A stretch of 64,000 nucleotides of DNA from Beijerinckia indica subsp. indica ATCC 9039 (GTDB lineage Bacteria > Pseudomonadota > Alphaproteobacteria > Rhizobiales > Beijerinckiaceae). The notes beneath the pieces are model-generated. The model had not been told where the DNA came from, searched no databases, and worked only from the letters and a program-made list of their open reading frames with translations. The stretch's first letter is position 1, and every line of letters starts with the position of its first letter. The stretch is from contig NC_010581.1 of NCBI RefSeq assembly GCF_000019845.1, positions 1,741,501 through 1,805,500 on the forward strand, in the 5' to 3' direction. The position numbers and the translations under genes were made by a program. Positions 53,073-62,319 of this stretch are shown here, piece by piece.

Positions 53073-53154
53073 GTGAAACCATCATTTTAACGCATGACCC
53101 GTGTCTCGAAAGTTTCAGACTTTTGGGAATGACGTTCTCAAAGGGGAAGGATGC

Positions 53155-53787
53155 ATGGAAATCGAGACAGGCGATATATTGTTGCTCCTCGACATGCAGA
53201 ATGATTTTGGTCCGGGTGGTGCTCTCCCGATTTCCGGTGCCGAAAACATCGCCATGGTTGCAAGTTTGGTGGCGGAATTCTTCGACCATGTCATCGTGAC
53301 GCAACTTTGGTACCCACCGGGCCATGAGGCTTTCGTGTCGGCGCATCCCGGCAAAAAGCCGTTCGAGACAGAAGTTTTGTCCTATGGTCCGCAAATCCTG
53401 TGGCCAGCGCATTGTGTGCAAGGCACGCCCGGAGCCTATCTGCGGCACGATCTTCGTGTGCCGCAAGCCGAATTGATTCTGCGCCGGGGCCTCGATCATC
53501 GGATTGCCGCGAGCTCTGCCTTTGTCGAAAATGATCGTGCGACCAAGACGGGACTGGCCGGTTTTCTGCGTGAAAAGGACGTGAAACGTCTGTTTCTGGC
53601 GGGCCTGCCTTTTGATTTCACGGTCCGTTTCACTGCGGAAGATGGCAGACGGGAAGGCTTCGACGTTTTCGTTATCGAGGACGCCTGCTGCGCCCTCGAC
53701 ATCAAGGGCTCAGCGGCGGAAGCGAAACAGAGTTTGACCAAGCATGGCGTGGCTTGTGTGACAAGCGCCGACATTCTGGAAAGCTGA
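53155..53787 (+). CDS. nicotinamidase/isochorismatase-fold protein lacking catalytic Cys and Lys
   Basis: The 210-aa protein is closest in pattern to PncA: LLLDMQNDFGPGGALPISGAE (Asp13), VIVTQLWYPPGHEAF, ILWPAHCVQGTPGA, ILRRGLDHRIAASSAF and LFLAGLPFDFTVRFTAEDG. In active nicotinamidases the text is QDWHP, RKG and TDYCV. Here Asp and His of the metal site are Leu51 and Tyr53, the catalytic Lys is Arg111, and the nucleophile Cys is Thr156. His57 and His86 remain. Activity on nicotinamide is unlikely. ATG 53155 has GGGGAAGGATGC upstream. A decayed copy of its 5' end lies at 55880. Confidence 0.82.
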   Translation: MEIETGDILLLLDMQNDFGPGGALPISGAENIAMVASLVAEFFDHVIVTQLWYPPGHEAFVSAHPGKKPFETEVLSYGPQILWPAHCVQGTPGAYLRHDLRVPQAELILRRGLDHRIAASSAFVENDRATKTGLAGFLREKDVKRLFLAGLPFDFTVRFTAEDGRREGFDVFVIEDACCALDIKGSAAEAKQSLTKHGVACVTSADILES

Positions 53788-54272
53788 ACCTTTGCTGTGT
53801 ATGCCACTGACAAGAATGTCACTCCGCCGGAAGAACTGTCATTCCTGTTAATGTGACTCTGCCTTCTCTTCGGTTCATCGCACAACCGTAACCGTTGCCA
53901 TTCGGCCAACTCCGGCCTGGGATGTTCAACGGTTCAGCTGTGTCAAGATCGACCGAAAGAGGAATGCGTTCACATATTAAAAAAAGAGGCCGATTCAGAC
54001 CTTTCAGCCCCATCCTGGAACCGGAAAATGTCAGGGCATCAAGCCAGAAACCGGGCATTTTTGTGGTTAATTTGAAGCAATCATAAAGACTTGCAGCATT
54101 GCCCGTGAAAAGAAGGAACGAGCGATGCTGCAAGTCTATCCCATCCCCAAGAACTAATCATCCGCCCCAATGTCACTAAAGTATCGGACAGATGTCATCT
54201 GCCCGTTACATTTTGTGCAGCTAGTGAGTGTGCGCACACCTTGGTGAGCGTCATTCAATATGGGGATAGGGA
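53788..54272. other. 485-bp gene-free gap with a 13-bp inverted repeat
   Basis: No gene is supported. AGACTTGCAGCAT at 54087-54099 pairs perfectly with 54125-54137 across 25 bases. Near 53810-53860 and 54165-54195 there are scattered TGTCACT/TGTCATT/TGTGACT words of the kind seen at insertion-sequence ends, but no transposase fragment is found. The gap lies between the nicotinamidase-like gene and a phosphatase gene. Confidence 0.45.
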
Positions 54273-55817
54273 ATGTTTTCACTGCGACGTTTTCTTTTGG
54301 CGGGTGCTGCCCTGCTTGGCATCATCACGACCGCATCCGCGGATGAACCAGCCGGCCGTCTGAAGCATGTGCTGTTGATCAGCGTGGATGGCATGCATGG
54401 GCTTGATCTACAGCGTTGGATCCAGGCCCATCCCACGAGCGCGCTTGCCGAGTTGTCGAGGCGCGGGTTGAACTATACGGACGCCTATACCACCGCTCCC
54501 TCCGACAGCTTCCCCGGCATGATCGCCCAGGTCACCGGCGGCACGCCGTTTTCGGCTGGCGTGTTCTATGACGACAGCTATGATCGCACGTTCTTTCCGC
54601 CGAGCTCCAATTGCGCTGGCACCCCTGGGGCCGAGACGACCTTTGCGGAAAACCTCGACTACAATCTGAATGACGTGACTGGTGGCGGCAAGCTTGGCAA
54701 TCCGCTGTCGCAGATCAACCCGGCAAATCTGCCGATGACCCTTGTCGATGGCAAATGCGTCGTCGTCTATCCACACCAGTTCATTCGCGTGAACACGATT
54801 TTCGAAGTGCTGCGCGCGCACCATTTCCACACCGCTTGGTCCGACAAGCACCCGGCCTATGAAATCCTCAATGGCCCTTCCGGCACGGGTATCGAAGACC
54901 TCTTCACTCCGGAAATCAACTCGCAACTGCCCGGCGCCCCTGCAGGCCAGGACAACACGACCAGCTACGTCGGCGTGCGCAATTATGATAAGATCAAGGT
55001 CAAGGCCGTGATCCACCAGATCCAGGCGCAGAATAGCTTGGGCTACCCGGTCGGCTATGTCCCGGTGATCTTCGGGATGAATTTCCAGTCGGTCAGCGTC
55101 GGCCAGAAGCTCGCCAAAGCTGGTTACGGCGATGACCCCAGCCTGACCGGCGGCTACCTCAACGCGATTGGCACGCCTGGCAATGCCCTGAGCCAGCAGC
55201 TTGCCTTCGTCGATAAGTCGATCCTCGAGATCGTCAATGCGCTGAAGACATACAACCGTTATGATGACACCGCCATCATCATCAGCGCCAAGCATGGCCA
55301 GTCACCGATTGATCCCACCCTGCGCCATGCGATCAAAGATACTTATTCCACCGTGCTCGCGAATGACGGCTATGGGTTCAACATTGCCGATGACGCCTCG
55401 CTGATCTGGCTCGATCCGAGCAAGCGCACGCCGGCGACCTTGAGGTCGACCTTGGCCGATCTCCGGGCCGCGTCAAGCGCGCTTGGCATCTCGGCCATTC
55501 TCGATCGTAACGAGCTCACGAAAACCTATCGTGATCCGGCAACCGACAGCCGCACGCCGGATTTCCTTGTGGTGTCGAACAAGGGCGTGATCTACACGGG
55601 CGGTAGCAAGCTCGCCGAACATGGTGGCTTGGCCGATGACGATCGCCATGTCGCGCTGCTGGTCAGCGCGCCGGGCCTTCGGGGCAGCGTTGACCCGCAC
55701 CCTGTGTTCACCACGCAAATCGCTCCCACCATCCTCCAGCTGCTCGGCATCCCCGCGGATGAATTGCAAGCGGTGCAGATCGAAAATACGCGCGCTCTGC
55801 CCGGGTTGCCCTACTAA
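54273..55817 (+). CDS. secreted alkaline-phosphatase-superfamily phosphodiesterase
   Basis: The 514-aa protein has a Sec signal peptide ending at ASADE (about residue 25) and the type I phosphodiesterase/nucleotide pyrophosphatase fold: LISVDGMHGLDL (metal Asp), TTAPSDSFPGMIAQVTGG with the Ser/Thr nucleophile, AWSDKHPAYEIL, IISAKHGQSPI and KLAEHGGLADDDRHVALLV with metal Asp and His. It cleaves phosphate esters in the periplasm or outside. It lies just after the type II secretion locus and may be one of its cargoes. GC and codon use match the core genome. Exact substrate unknown. Confidence 0.85.
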   Translation: MFSLRRFLLAGAALLGIITTASADEPAGRLKHVLLISVDGMHGLDLQRWIQAHPTSALAELSRRGLNYTDAYTTAPSDSFPGMIAQVTGGTPFSAGVFYDDSYDRTFFPPSSNCAGTPGAETTFAENLDYNLNDVTGGGKLGNPLSQINPANLPMTLVDGKCVVVYPHQFIRVNTIFEVLRAHHFHTAWSDKHPAYEILNGPSGTGIEDLFTPEINSQLPGAPAGQDNTTSYVGVRNYDKIKVKAVIHQIQAQNSLGYPVGYVPVIFGMNFQSVSVGQKLAKAGYGDDPSLTGGYLNAIGTPGNALSQQLAFVDKSILEIVNALKTYNRYDDTAIIISAKHGQSPIDPTLRHAIKDTYSTVLANDGYGFNIADDASLIWLDPSKRTPATLRSTLADLRAASSALGISAILDRNELTKTYRDPATDSRTPDFLVVSNKGVIYTGGSKLAEHGGLADDDRHVALLVSAPGLRGSVDPHPVFTTQIAPTILQLLGIPADELQAVQIENTRALPGLPY

Positions 55818-55879
55818 AGTATTTTGTTTCGCTTGAAACGAAAAAGCTCTCTCTGCTTTTTTAACACACAAGATGTGCC

Positions 55880-55971
55880 CCAAAAGTTTAGGCTTTTGGG
55901 GCATTATGCTTTTGAAGGGGAAGGATACATGGACATCAGGGCAAGCGATGTTTTGCTGCTGACTGATATGC
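55880..55971 (+). pseudogene. decayed second copy of the 5' end of the nicotinamidase-like gene
   Basis: About 90 bases (AAAAGTTTAGGCTTTTGGGG through GGGGAAGGATACATGGACATC and TTGCTGCTGACTGATATGC) mirror 53110-53199, including the ribosome site, start codon and codons for a protein beginning MDIRASDVLLLTDM against MEIETGDILLLLDM. Similarity ends after about 14 codons. It marks a past duplication of the gene, with the phosphatase gene now between. The rest of the 352-bp gap to the acyltransferase stop has no gene. Confidence 0.7.
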
Positions 55972-56169
55972 GGCCGATCCATCGTCATCCAAGGTGGCTG
56001 CCTCCACGCTCGATCAGGCGCCTCATGTGCTTTTGTGGAATGCGAAGCTTTTCGCTTTATTGCGACAAGTCTTCGACTCATATCTAGCGTTATCAGGCCT
56101 TAGCGCTAATCGAGATGATGAACAGGGTGGGTGACAATCGATGCTGGTCGCGTCATTGTGGGTAGTGTG

Positions 56170-57696
56170 TCACGGCGTTTTGCACCTGAGAGATTGGGTG
56201 GGCAACGCGATTTGCGTATATCGACGATCATCGGTCACTAGCAATAGAATGATGCTGTCGTTCTGGTGACAGATGACATGAGCGCTGAGCGAGAATCCCG
56301 GTGGGACAGCGGAATGTTGCAGGCCAAAAGCAGCAAGGACGTCTGGACGATAGACACGCGGAACGAATGCATCGAGAAAATCGCTATTGTGAAACACCAT
56401 GAGCGACATTTTCTTGCTCCGCCCCTCTACGTCGAGGGCCCATCCCCGCACAGTCATTGTGGCGTCCTCACTATAGCTAATACTGTCTACGTAGAGGCGG
56501 AGAGCATCGTCGCGACGTAGGGGCACGGCGTCGGCCGCAACTGTAATGGTTTGTCCGGCATGTGCAGCGGATTGGATCTGAAGTCCAGTCGATCTCGCCT
56601 CTGCAACCTCTCTTTCGTCGAGCACGCGGATCACCTCGGGCCATAGTACAAGGGCGCATAAGCCGATCAAAAATGCCGAGGTGGCCGTGGTGCGGATTGA
56701 TGACGGGGCCCAATCAACACGTCGCTTAATCCACCGGTAGAGCGCCATATCCACTGATCCAAGAACTACCGCGCCACATAGTGCCCCGCCAATGGAGGCG
56801 AACCAGAGCACGGCTGGTGACATGCCGATCGGCGCGAACTGGAAGAGCCAGATAATAATGGGTGCATGGCAGAGGTAGAGGGCGAAGCTCCAGTCTCCAA
56901 GCGCAAGGCCGGGATCATAGGAGGCATCGCGTACATCAGATCTCGGCAGGACGGCAGTGGCGACCAACATGACGCATCCGATGTTGAGTAGCCATGGGCG
57001 CAGGGGCGGGGCTGCATCGCTCATGAGTAGAAGCCCCACGGCAACGATGGGGGTCCATGCGCCGACGAGACCGCGCCGGATAGCTAAAGGCACCAGCAGC
57101 CCTGCGGCAAAAGGTAGGCTCTGTTCGGCAAGTGGTATGAAGAGCAGTGTTGGAAACTGCCCCTTCTGCAAGTAGGGTGCGAACACTAGGCCACATGACA
57201 CGGCAAGCGCCCACGCTGCGGCCAAAGCGGGCAGCATCCGTTGTGCGTGCACCAGGATGATGAAAAATACGATCACATAATAAGTTAGTTCGAAAGGTAG
57301 AGTCCATTCTATCTGGAGCACGTAAAAGTGTGGGCCTCCTGGGATGAGCCCGAGTGCAAGTGGATCAAGAACGGCTCCCTCGTTAAGTATGTATCTTATC
57401 CAAAGACATATACCTGCGGTGATCCAGTAGATGGGATAGATTCTAATGAGACGATGTGCGAGGAAAAGTGTCGGCGGTGGATCTCTGTCGGCGAGTGATG
57501 CCATCAAAAATCCAGAGATTGCGAAGAACAGACTGACCCCAAATCCTCCGAATTCTCCTCCAAAGACAGCCAAAAACGAAGAGTTGCCTCGCATCGAATT
57601 CAGGTAATACGAAGCGTGGTAGAGCATTACAGATAAAGCGGCTATCGCGCGTAAATACTGCAAGCGTGCTATGCGCGAACCGCTAAAACCAGACAT
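56170..57696 (-). CDS. acyltransferase family 3 membrane protein (OafA/YrhL-like)
   Basis: The 508-aa protein begins with the acyltransferase-3 pattern: RLQYLRAIAALSVMLYHASYYL (about 10-31) with the catalytic His, FFAISGFLMASL, FLAHRLIRIYPIYWIT, and about ten membrane helices. After residue 380 comes a soluble tail of about 125 residues with beta-strand character (LRLYVDSISYSEDATMTVRGWALDVEGR) that is not an SGNH domain. It likely acetylates a surface glycan. GC and codon use are slightly lower than around. It is separated from dnaE by an AT-rich gap. Confidence 0.87.
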   Translation of the reverse strand: MSGFSGSRIARLQYLRAIAALSVMLYHASYYLNSMRGNSSFLAVFGGEFGGFGVSLFFAISGFLMASLADRDPPPTLFLAHRLIRIYPIYWITAGICLWIRYILNEGAVLDPLALGLIPGGPHFYVLQIEWTLPFELTYYVIVFFIILVHAQRMLPALAAAWALAVSCGLVFAPYLQKGQFPTLLFIPLAEQSLPFAAGLLVPLAIRRGLVGAWTPIVAVGLLLMSDAAPPLRPWLLNIGCVMLVATAVLPRSDVRDASYDPGLALGDWSFALYLCHAPIIIWLFQFAPIGMSPAVLWFASIGGALCGAVVLGSVDMALYRWIKRRVDWAPSSIRTTATSAFLIGLCALVLWPEVIRVLDEREVAEARSTGLQIQSAAHAGQTITVAADAVPLRRDDALRLYVDSISYSEDATMTVRGWALDVEGRSKKMSLMVFHNSDFLDAFVPRVYRPDVLAAFGLQHSAVPPGFSLSAHVICHQNDSIILLLVTDDRRYTQIALPTQSLRCKTP

Positions 57697-57835
57697 TTGC
57701 CCCCTCCAAATAATCCGTGGCAGTATCTTTTTGCATCTGGTAAAAGCAATATTTGTAATTTTAATATTAACAGAACTTCGTAATCAACGCCACGGATCGT
57801 CTTTATCCCATATGTTATATAAGAGTGAGCTTAAT

Positions 57836-60800
57836 CTAAATCGGCTCAACAGCCACAATACCAGGGATCGTTTTCAAGCTCCCGGCAAGTTGCGCTGAAA
57901 CATTGAATGTGCCTGGCAGCCTCACTTCCACTTCACCGCCATTCGTCATCAGGATCAGGGAAATCTCGCCATCGCCGCGTGTCGTCAATTTCTGTGCGAC
58001 AGAGGCAAGGCTGTCCTCGTTGCGCACGAACACGCGCAGGCCTTTCTGTATGCGGCTTGCCGCCTGATCGAGCGGCTCCACGGAGAGAATGCGTGCGCGG
58101 ACATCCTCGCCATCGACATTGGCTTGCAGGGCGAGCAGGACGGCCGAGCCTTTTTCCAGCATGTCGCGATATTGGTTGAGGCTTTCCTGAAACAGGATCG
58201 CTTCATATTGGCCGGATTGATCCGATAGTTGCACAATGCCCATTTTGGTGCCGGATTTCGTGCGCCGTTCCTTGCGGTCGAGCACAGTCGCGGCGAGGCG
58301 CGCGGCCGAGGCCTGCCCTTGTTTTACTTGCCTCGCGAAGGTAGCCCAGCGTTGAACCTTGAGACGGGAGAGGATCGATGCATAGCCATCGAGCGGATGG
58401 CCTGACAGGAAGAAGCCGACCGCGTCAAATTCCCGTTGCAGGCGTTCAGCAAGCGGCCAGGGATCGGTTTGGGGGAAGATGATGGCACTGGCCGCCGGCC
58501 CGCCAAACAGCACGCTTTGGCCGGCTGCTTCTTCCTCGCATCGCCGGTTCGCCATGGCGAGCAGGGTTTCGATCGTGGCAAAAATCTTGGCGCGATCCTT
58601 GTCGAGCGTGTCGAAAGCTCCGGCCGCGACCAGACATTCAAGCATGCGTTTGTTGATCTCGCGCGGATTGAGACGATGCGTAAAATCGCTCAGATCCTTG
58701 AAGGACCGTCCCGCGCGGGCGGCGACCAAAGCCTCGGCCTGGGCCGACCCTACGCCCTTGATGGCTGAAAGCGCGTAACGGATGTGGAGATTTGCGTTCT
58801 CGGACTCTTTTGACTCTTGCCCTGCCCCTTTGTTTTCGAGAGCGACATCAAAATCGACACCGGATTTCTGTATGCAGGGGCGATCGACGGGAATGCCGAG
58901 ACGGCGCGCCTCGTTACAGAATTCGGCCAGTTTGTCCGTGTTGGATTTGTCGAGTGTCATCGACGCAGCGAGAAATTCAACCGGATGATTGGCCTTGAAC
59001 CAGGCGGTCTGGTAGGCGATCAGAGCATAGGCCGCCGCATGGCTCTTGTTGAATCCGTAATCGGCGAATTTGGCGAGCAGGTCGAAAATCTCATCGGCCT
59101 GTTTCTTGGTGAGGCCGCGATCGACCGAGCCCGTGACGAAACGGCTGCGCTGCGCATCCATTTCCGCCTTGATCTTCTTGCCCATGGCGCGACGGAGAAG
59201 ATCGGCCTCGCCGAGCGAATAGCCGGAAAGCACCTGGGCGATCTGCATCACCTGTTCCTGATAGATGATGACGCCGAAGGTTTCCTTCAGGATATGTTCG
59301 ATCTTGGGATGGATGTAATCGGCCTTTTCCTCGCCGAGCTTGACCGCGCAATAGGTTGGGATATTGGCCATGGGGCCCGGCCGGTAGAGGGCGACCAGGG
59401 CGATAATATCCTCGAAATGGTCGGCGCGCATTTCGACGAGCGCCTTGCGCATGCCCGCACTTTCCAATTGGAACACGCCAACCGTCTCACCGCGCCCGAG
59501 CATGGCATAGGTTTTTTGATCATCGAGCGGGATTTTGGCGAGATCGACAATGATCCCGCGCTTGGCCAAGAGTTTCACGCAGGTCGAAAGCGTCGTGAGG
59601 GTTTTGAGGCCCAGAAAGTCGAATTTGACGAGGCCCGCAGGCTCGACCCATTTCATGTTGAACTGTGTGGCCGGCATATCCGATTTCGGATCACGATAGA
59701 GCGGCACCAGATGTTCGAGCGGCCGATCACCAATGACAATGCCCGCCGCATGGGTCGAGGCGTTGGAATAGAGGCCTTCAAGCGTCTCGGCGATGGTCAA
59801 CATGCGCGCGACACGCGGCTCGGAGCTTGCTGCTTCCTGCAACCGGGGTTCGCCCTCGATCGCCTGTTTGAGGCTGACAGGCGCGGCCGGATTTTGCGGG
59901 ACGAGCTTGGCGAGCTTATCGACCTGGCCGAGAGGCATTTCGAGAACGCGGCCGACATTGCGCATGACGCCGCGCGCCAGAAACGAGCCGAAGGTGATGA
60001 TCTGTGCGACCTTGTCCTCGCCATAACGGCGGCGCACATAGGCAATGACTTCATCGCGCCGATCCTGGCAGAAATCGATGTCGAAGTCCGGCATGGAGAC
60101 GCGTTCCGGATTGAGGAAACGCTCGAACAGGAGGCCGAACCGGATCGGATCGAGATCGGTGATCGTCAGGGCATAGGCGACAAGGGAGCCGGCGCCGGAG
60201 CCGCGTCCTGGCCCGACAGGAATATCCTGCGATTTCGCATATTTGATAAAATCCGCCACGATCAGGAAGTAGCCGGGGAATTGCATTTTCACGATAATAT
60301 CGAGCTCGAAGGCGAGACGGGCGCGATAATCGTCCTCGGTAAAACCGGGCGCGGGAGGATGTGCGGCGAGCCGTTTCTCAAGGCCTGCCTCGGCCTGACG
60401 GCGCAATTCCTTGGCTTCTTCATCGGCGTGGCCGGTATCGCCGAAACGCGGAAGGATTGGCTTGCGCGTCAGGGGCCGATAGGCGCAGCGCATGGCGATT
60501 TCGACCGTATTGGCGGTGGCTTCCGGCAGATCGGCGAAAAGCGCGACCATTTCCGTGCGGGTTTTCAACCGGTGTTCGGGCGAAAGCTGGCGGCGTTGAG
60601 GCTCGCCTAAAACCGCGCCTTCCGCAATGCAAAGAAGCGCGTCATGGGCTTCATAATCGGAGGCTGCAGCGAAATAGGGCTCGTTGGTCGCGGCGAGTGG
60701 CAGCGAGCGATCATAAGCAAGATCGAGCAAAAGCGGTTCGTTCGAACGTTCCGCCTGCAGGCTATGGCGTTGCAACTCGACATAGAGACGGTTCGGGAAC

Positions 60801-61315
60801 AAGGCCGCCAAATGTTGGGCGCGGAGCACGGCCTGCTCCGGTCTTTGCGCGGCAAAGGCGCGGTCGAGTGGCCCGTCAGGACCACCACTCAGAGCAATGA
60901 GGCCGTCCGCATGGCCATGCAGTTGATCGAAGCGCACATGCGGCGGATCGCCGGGCACGGGATCGAGCCAAGCCCGCGAGGTGAGATGCATGAGATTGAC
61001 ATAACCCGCCTCATCCTGGGCCAGCAGGACGAGATTGGCGCGGCCCGCGCCGTTTTCCTCGCCGCGGGGAGCCATGGCCGCGCCATCGCCGAAATCCACC
61101 GTCAATTGCAGGCCGGCAATAGGCTGAATACCTGATTTAACAAGCTTTTCGGAAAATTCCAAAGCGCCGAAAAGATTGTTCGTATCGGTCAGGGCCAGGG
61201 CCGGCATGGCGTCCGCAGCGGCAAGCTTGACCAATTTCTCGATCTTGATCGCCCCTTCCCGCAGGGAAAAGGCGCTGTGGACATGGAGATGGATGAAACC
61301 GACGGAACCGGGCAT
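57836..61315 (-). CDS. dnaE: DNA polymerase III alpha subunit
   Basis: The 1159-aa protein is the replicative polymerase. A PHP domain (FIHLHVHSAFSLREGA, LALTDTNNLFGALEF) is followed by the catalytic core with VGPGRGSGAGSLVAYAL and MPDFDIDFCQDRRDEVI (two catalytic Asp), then GVFQLESAGMRKALVEM, the helix-hairpin-helix (INKRMLECLVAAGAFD) and an OB fold (VQRWATFARQVKQGQASAARLAATV). The length is typical of alphaproteobacterial DnaE1. The start is preceded by three perfect hairpins. The reverse strand carries long open frames, which are codon-bias shadows. Confidence 0.97.
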   Translation of the reverse strand: MPGSVGFIHLHVHSAFSLREGAIKIEKLVKLAAADAMPALALTDTNNLFGALEFSEKLVKSGIQPIAGLQLTVDFGDGAAMAPRGEENGAGRANLVLLAQDEAGYVNLMHLTSRAWLDPVPGDPPHVRFDQLHGHADGLIALSGGPDGPLDRAFAAQRPEQAVLRAQHLAALFPNRLYVELQRHSLQAERSNEPLLLDLAYDRSLPLAATNEPYFAAASDYEAHDALLCIAEGAVLGEPQRRQLSPEHRLKTRTEMVALFADLPEATANTVEIAMRCAYRPLTRKPILPRFGDTGHADEEAKELRRQAEAGLEKRLAAHPPAPGFTEDDYRARLAFELDIIVKMQFPGYFLIVADFIKYAKSQDIPVGPGRGSGAGSLVAYALTITDLDPIRFGLLFERFLNPERVSMPDFDIDFCQDRRDEVIAYVRRRYGEDKVAQIITFGSFLARGVMRNVGRVLEMPLGQVDKLAKLVPQNPAAPVSLKQAIEGEPRLQEAASSEPRVARMLTIAETLEGLYSNASTHAAGIVIGDRPLEHLVPLYRDPKSDMPATQFNMKWVEPAGLVKFDFLGLKTLTTLSTCVKLLAKRGIIVDLAKIPLDDQKTYAMLGRGETVGVFQLESAGMRKALVEMRADHFEDIIALVALYRPGPMANIPTYCAVKLGEEKADYIHPKIEHILKETFGVIIYQEQVMQIAQVLSGYSLGEADLLRRAMGKKIKAEMDAQRSRFVTGSVDRGLTKKQADEIFDLLAKFADYGFNKSHAAAYALIAYQTAWFKANHPVEFLAASMTLDKSNTDKLAEFCNEARRLGIPVDRPCIQKSGVDFDVALENKGAGQESKESENANLHIRYALSAIKGVGSAQAEALVAARAGRSFKDLSDFTHRLNPREINKRMLECLVAAGAFDTLDKDRAKIFATIETLLAMANRRCEEEAAGQSVLFGGPAASAIIFPQTDPWPLAERLQREFDAVGFFLSGHPLDGYASILSRLKVQRWATFARQVKQGQASAARLAATVLDRKERRTKSGTKMGIVQLSDQSGQYEAILFQESLNQYRDMLEKGSAVLLALQANVDGEDVRARILSVEPLDQAASRIQKGLRVFVRNEDSLASVAQKLTTRGDGEISLILMTNGGEVEVRLPGTFNVSAQLAGSLKTIPGIVAVEPI

Positions 61316-61335
61316 GTGATTACGGCAAGCTCCCA

Positions 61336-61452
61336 GTATCGAGAATCACAGATTCTCGATACGTCACTTTTTTAACCGTATCCGCTTTCATTGAAGCGCG
61401 ACTCGTCACGCTTCAATGAAAGCGGATACTAGGGCCTTTGATGAAAGGCCCT
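61336..61452. repeat. three perfect hairpins upstream of dnaE
   Basis: Stem 1: 61336-61347 with 61351-61362 (12 bp, three-base loop), followed on the plus strand by a T-run. Stem 2: 61378-61398 with 61409-61429 (21 bp). Stem 3: 61431-61439 with 61444-61452 (9 bp). All lie within 140 bp of the dnaE start on the minus strand, so they would be in its leader if transcription starts further upstream. Confidence 0.75.
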
Positions 61453-61541
61453 CTATCATGCCCGGAGCATAATGCATGAGGCCAGGATGGGTTTAGGGGA
61501 AAAGCACCGCGATCCACAAGCCTTGAGTGTTCATGCATGAA

Positions 61542-61563
61542 AGGGGGCATTTCTGCCCCCTTC
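61542..61563 (-). terminator. rho-independent-like terminator after the Gly/Tyr-rich protein gene
   Basis: AAGGGGGCA at 61542-61550 pairs with TGCCCCCTT at 61555-61563 around TTTC. On the minus strand it lies 45 bp after the stop of the Gly/Tyr-rich gene, and a short T-run follows. Confidence 0.65.
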
Positions 61564-61607
61564 TCGATACAAAATTATGGCCTCGAGATCAGTTGGGACC
61601 GGATGCC

Positions 61608-61949
61608 CTACCAATAACCGCGACCGTAATAACCGCCACCACCCCAGGCATAGCCGCCACGGCCATAACCGCCGCGATAATAGCCATAAGGTCCACGGCC
61701 AGCCCCCCAATAATGGTGTCCGCGCCAGCCAGGTCCGCCATAATAGCCATGACGATAATAGCCGCCGCCATAATAACCACAGCCATAGGGACCGCATTGA
61801 ACGCGCTCGACCTTGGGGGCTTCGTCAGTGGCTGTGATCACCGCCTTTTCCGGCTGCATCGAGGGAAAGGCCGAGGCGGCCGTCATGCCCGCGCCGAGCG
61901 TCAGCGCACCCAGCGCGATGGCCCGAAGAGACTTTGCGATATTATGCAT
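61608..61949 (-). CDS. secreted glycine/tyrosine-rich protein
   Basis: The 113-aa protein has a signal peptide (IAKSLRAIALGALTLGAGMTAASA) and, from about residue 50, a low-complexity tail of Gly, Tyr, Arg and His (YGGGYYRHGYYGG and similar). A single CGPYGC pair begins the tail. Such small GY-rich exported proteins in Beijerinckiaceae and Bradyrhizobium are of unknown function, perhaps surface or metal-binding. ATG 61949 is chosen since GGAG stands six bases upstream. A terminator hairpin follows. Confidence 0.75.
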   Translation of the reverse strand: MHNIAKSLRAIALGALTLGAGMTAASAFPSMQPEKAVITATDEAPKVERVQCGPYGCGYYGGGYYRHGYYGGPGWRGHHYWGAGRGPYGYYRGGYGRGGYAWGGGGYYGRGYW

Positions 61950-62319
61950 GGAAAACTCCAATCAAGAGCGCGTTTTTCATTCAGGCCCAGAGGGGAAAGT
62001 ACGAGCCCATTAAGTAGCCGGAGGAAGTCCCAGCCCTGAAAAACGCGTCAAACCCACGGCACGAGCCCCAAGGGCCGAACCGTCAATCGCCTTTGGCTAG
62101 AGCATCAAACCCGAAGTGGGCATCACTTGGACGATTTGATGCATTTTCAAAGATCTAGAGCGTCGCCCTTGGACGGATGTCAAAGAGCGAAGGTCTCGAT
62201 TTGGAGTTTTGCAAAATGAAGATGAAGGGAAGCTGAAAAAGCTTGGCCTCGGCCGCTCAATCCGAATATCGGAAGCCCTTTCGGGATCACATCGGCGTGT
62301 TTCTTCCAAGAGCCTGACT
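61950..62319. other. 370-bp gap with a TAGAGCATC element near 62098
   Basis: From about 62098 the sequence reads TAGAGCATCAAACCCGAAGT, then GATTTGATGCATTTTC and CTAGAGCGTC, which resembles the palindromic family seen at 628 and 16457. The region must also hold the promoter of the Gly/Tyr-rich gene. No gene seen. Confidence 0.5.

Noticed and set aside
53155..53787. functional nicotinamidase pncA
   Set aside because: The nucleophile Cys, the catalytic Lys and two metal ligands are missing.
53788..54272. insertion sequence in the gap before the phosphatase
   Set aside because: Only loose TGTCACT-like words and one inverted repeat are seen, with no transposase fragment or clear ends.
58817..60610. 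597-codon open frame on the plus strand opposite dnaE
   Set aside because: Same cause: a shadow of a high-GC gene. It has no ribosome site, no motif and lies wholly inside dnaE.
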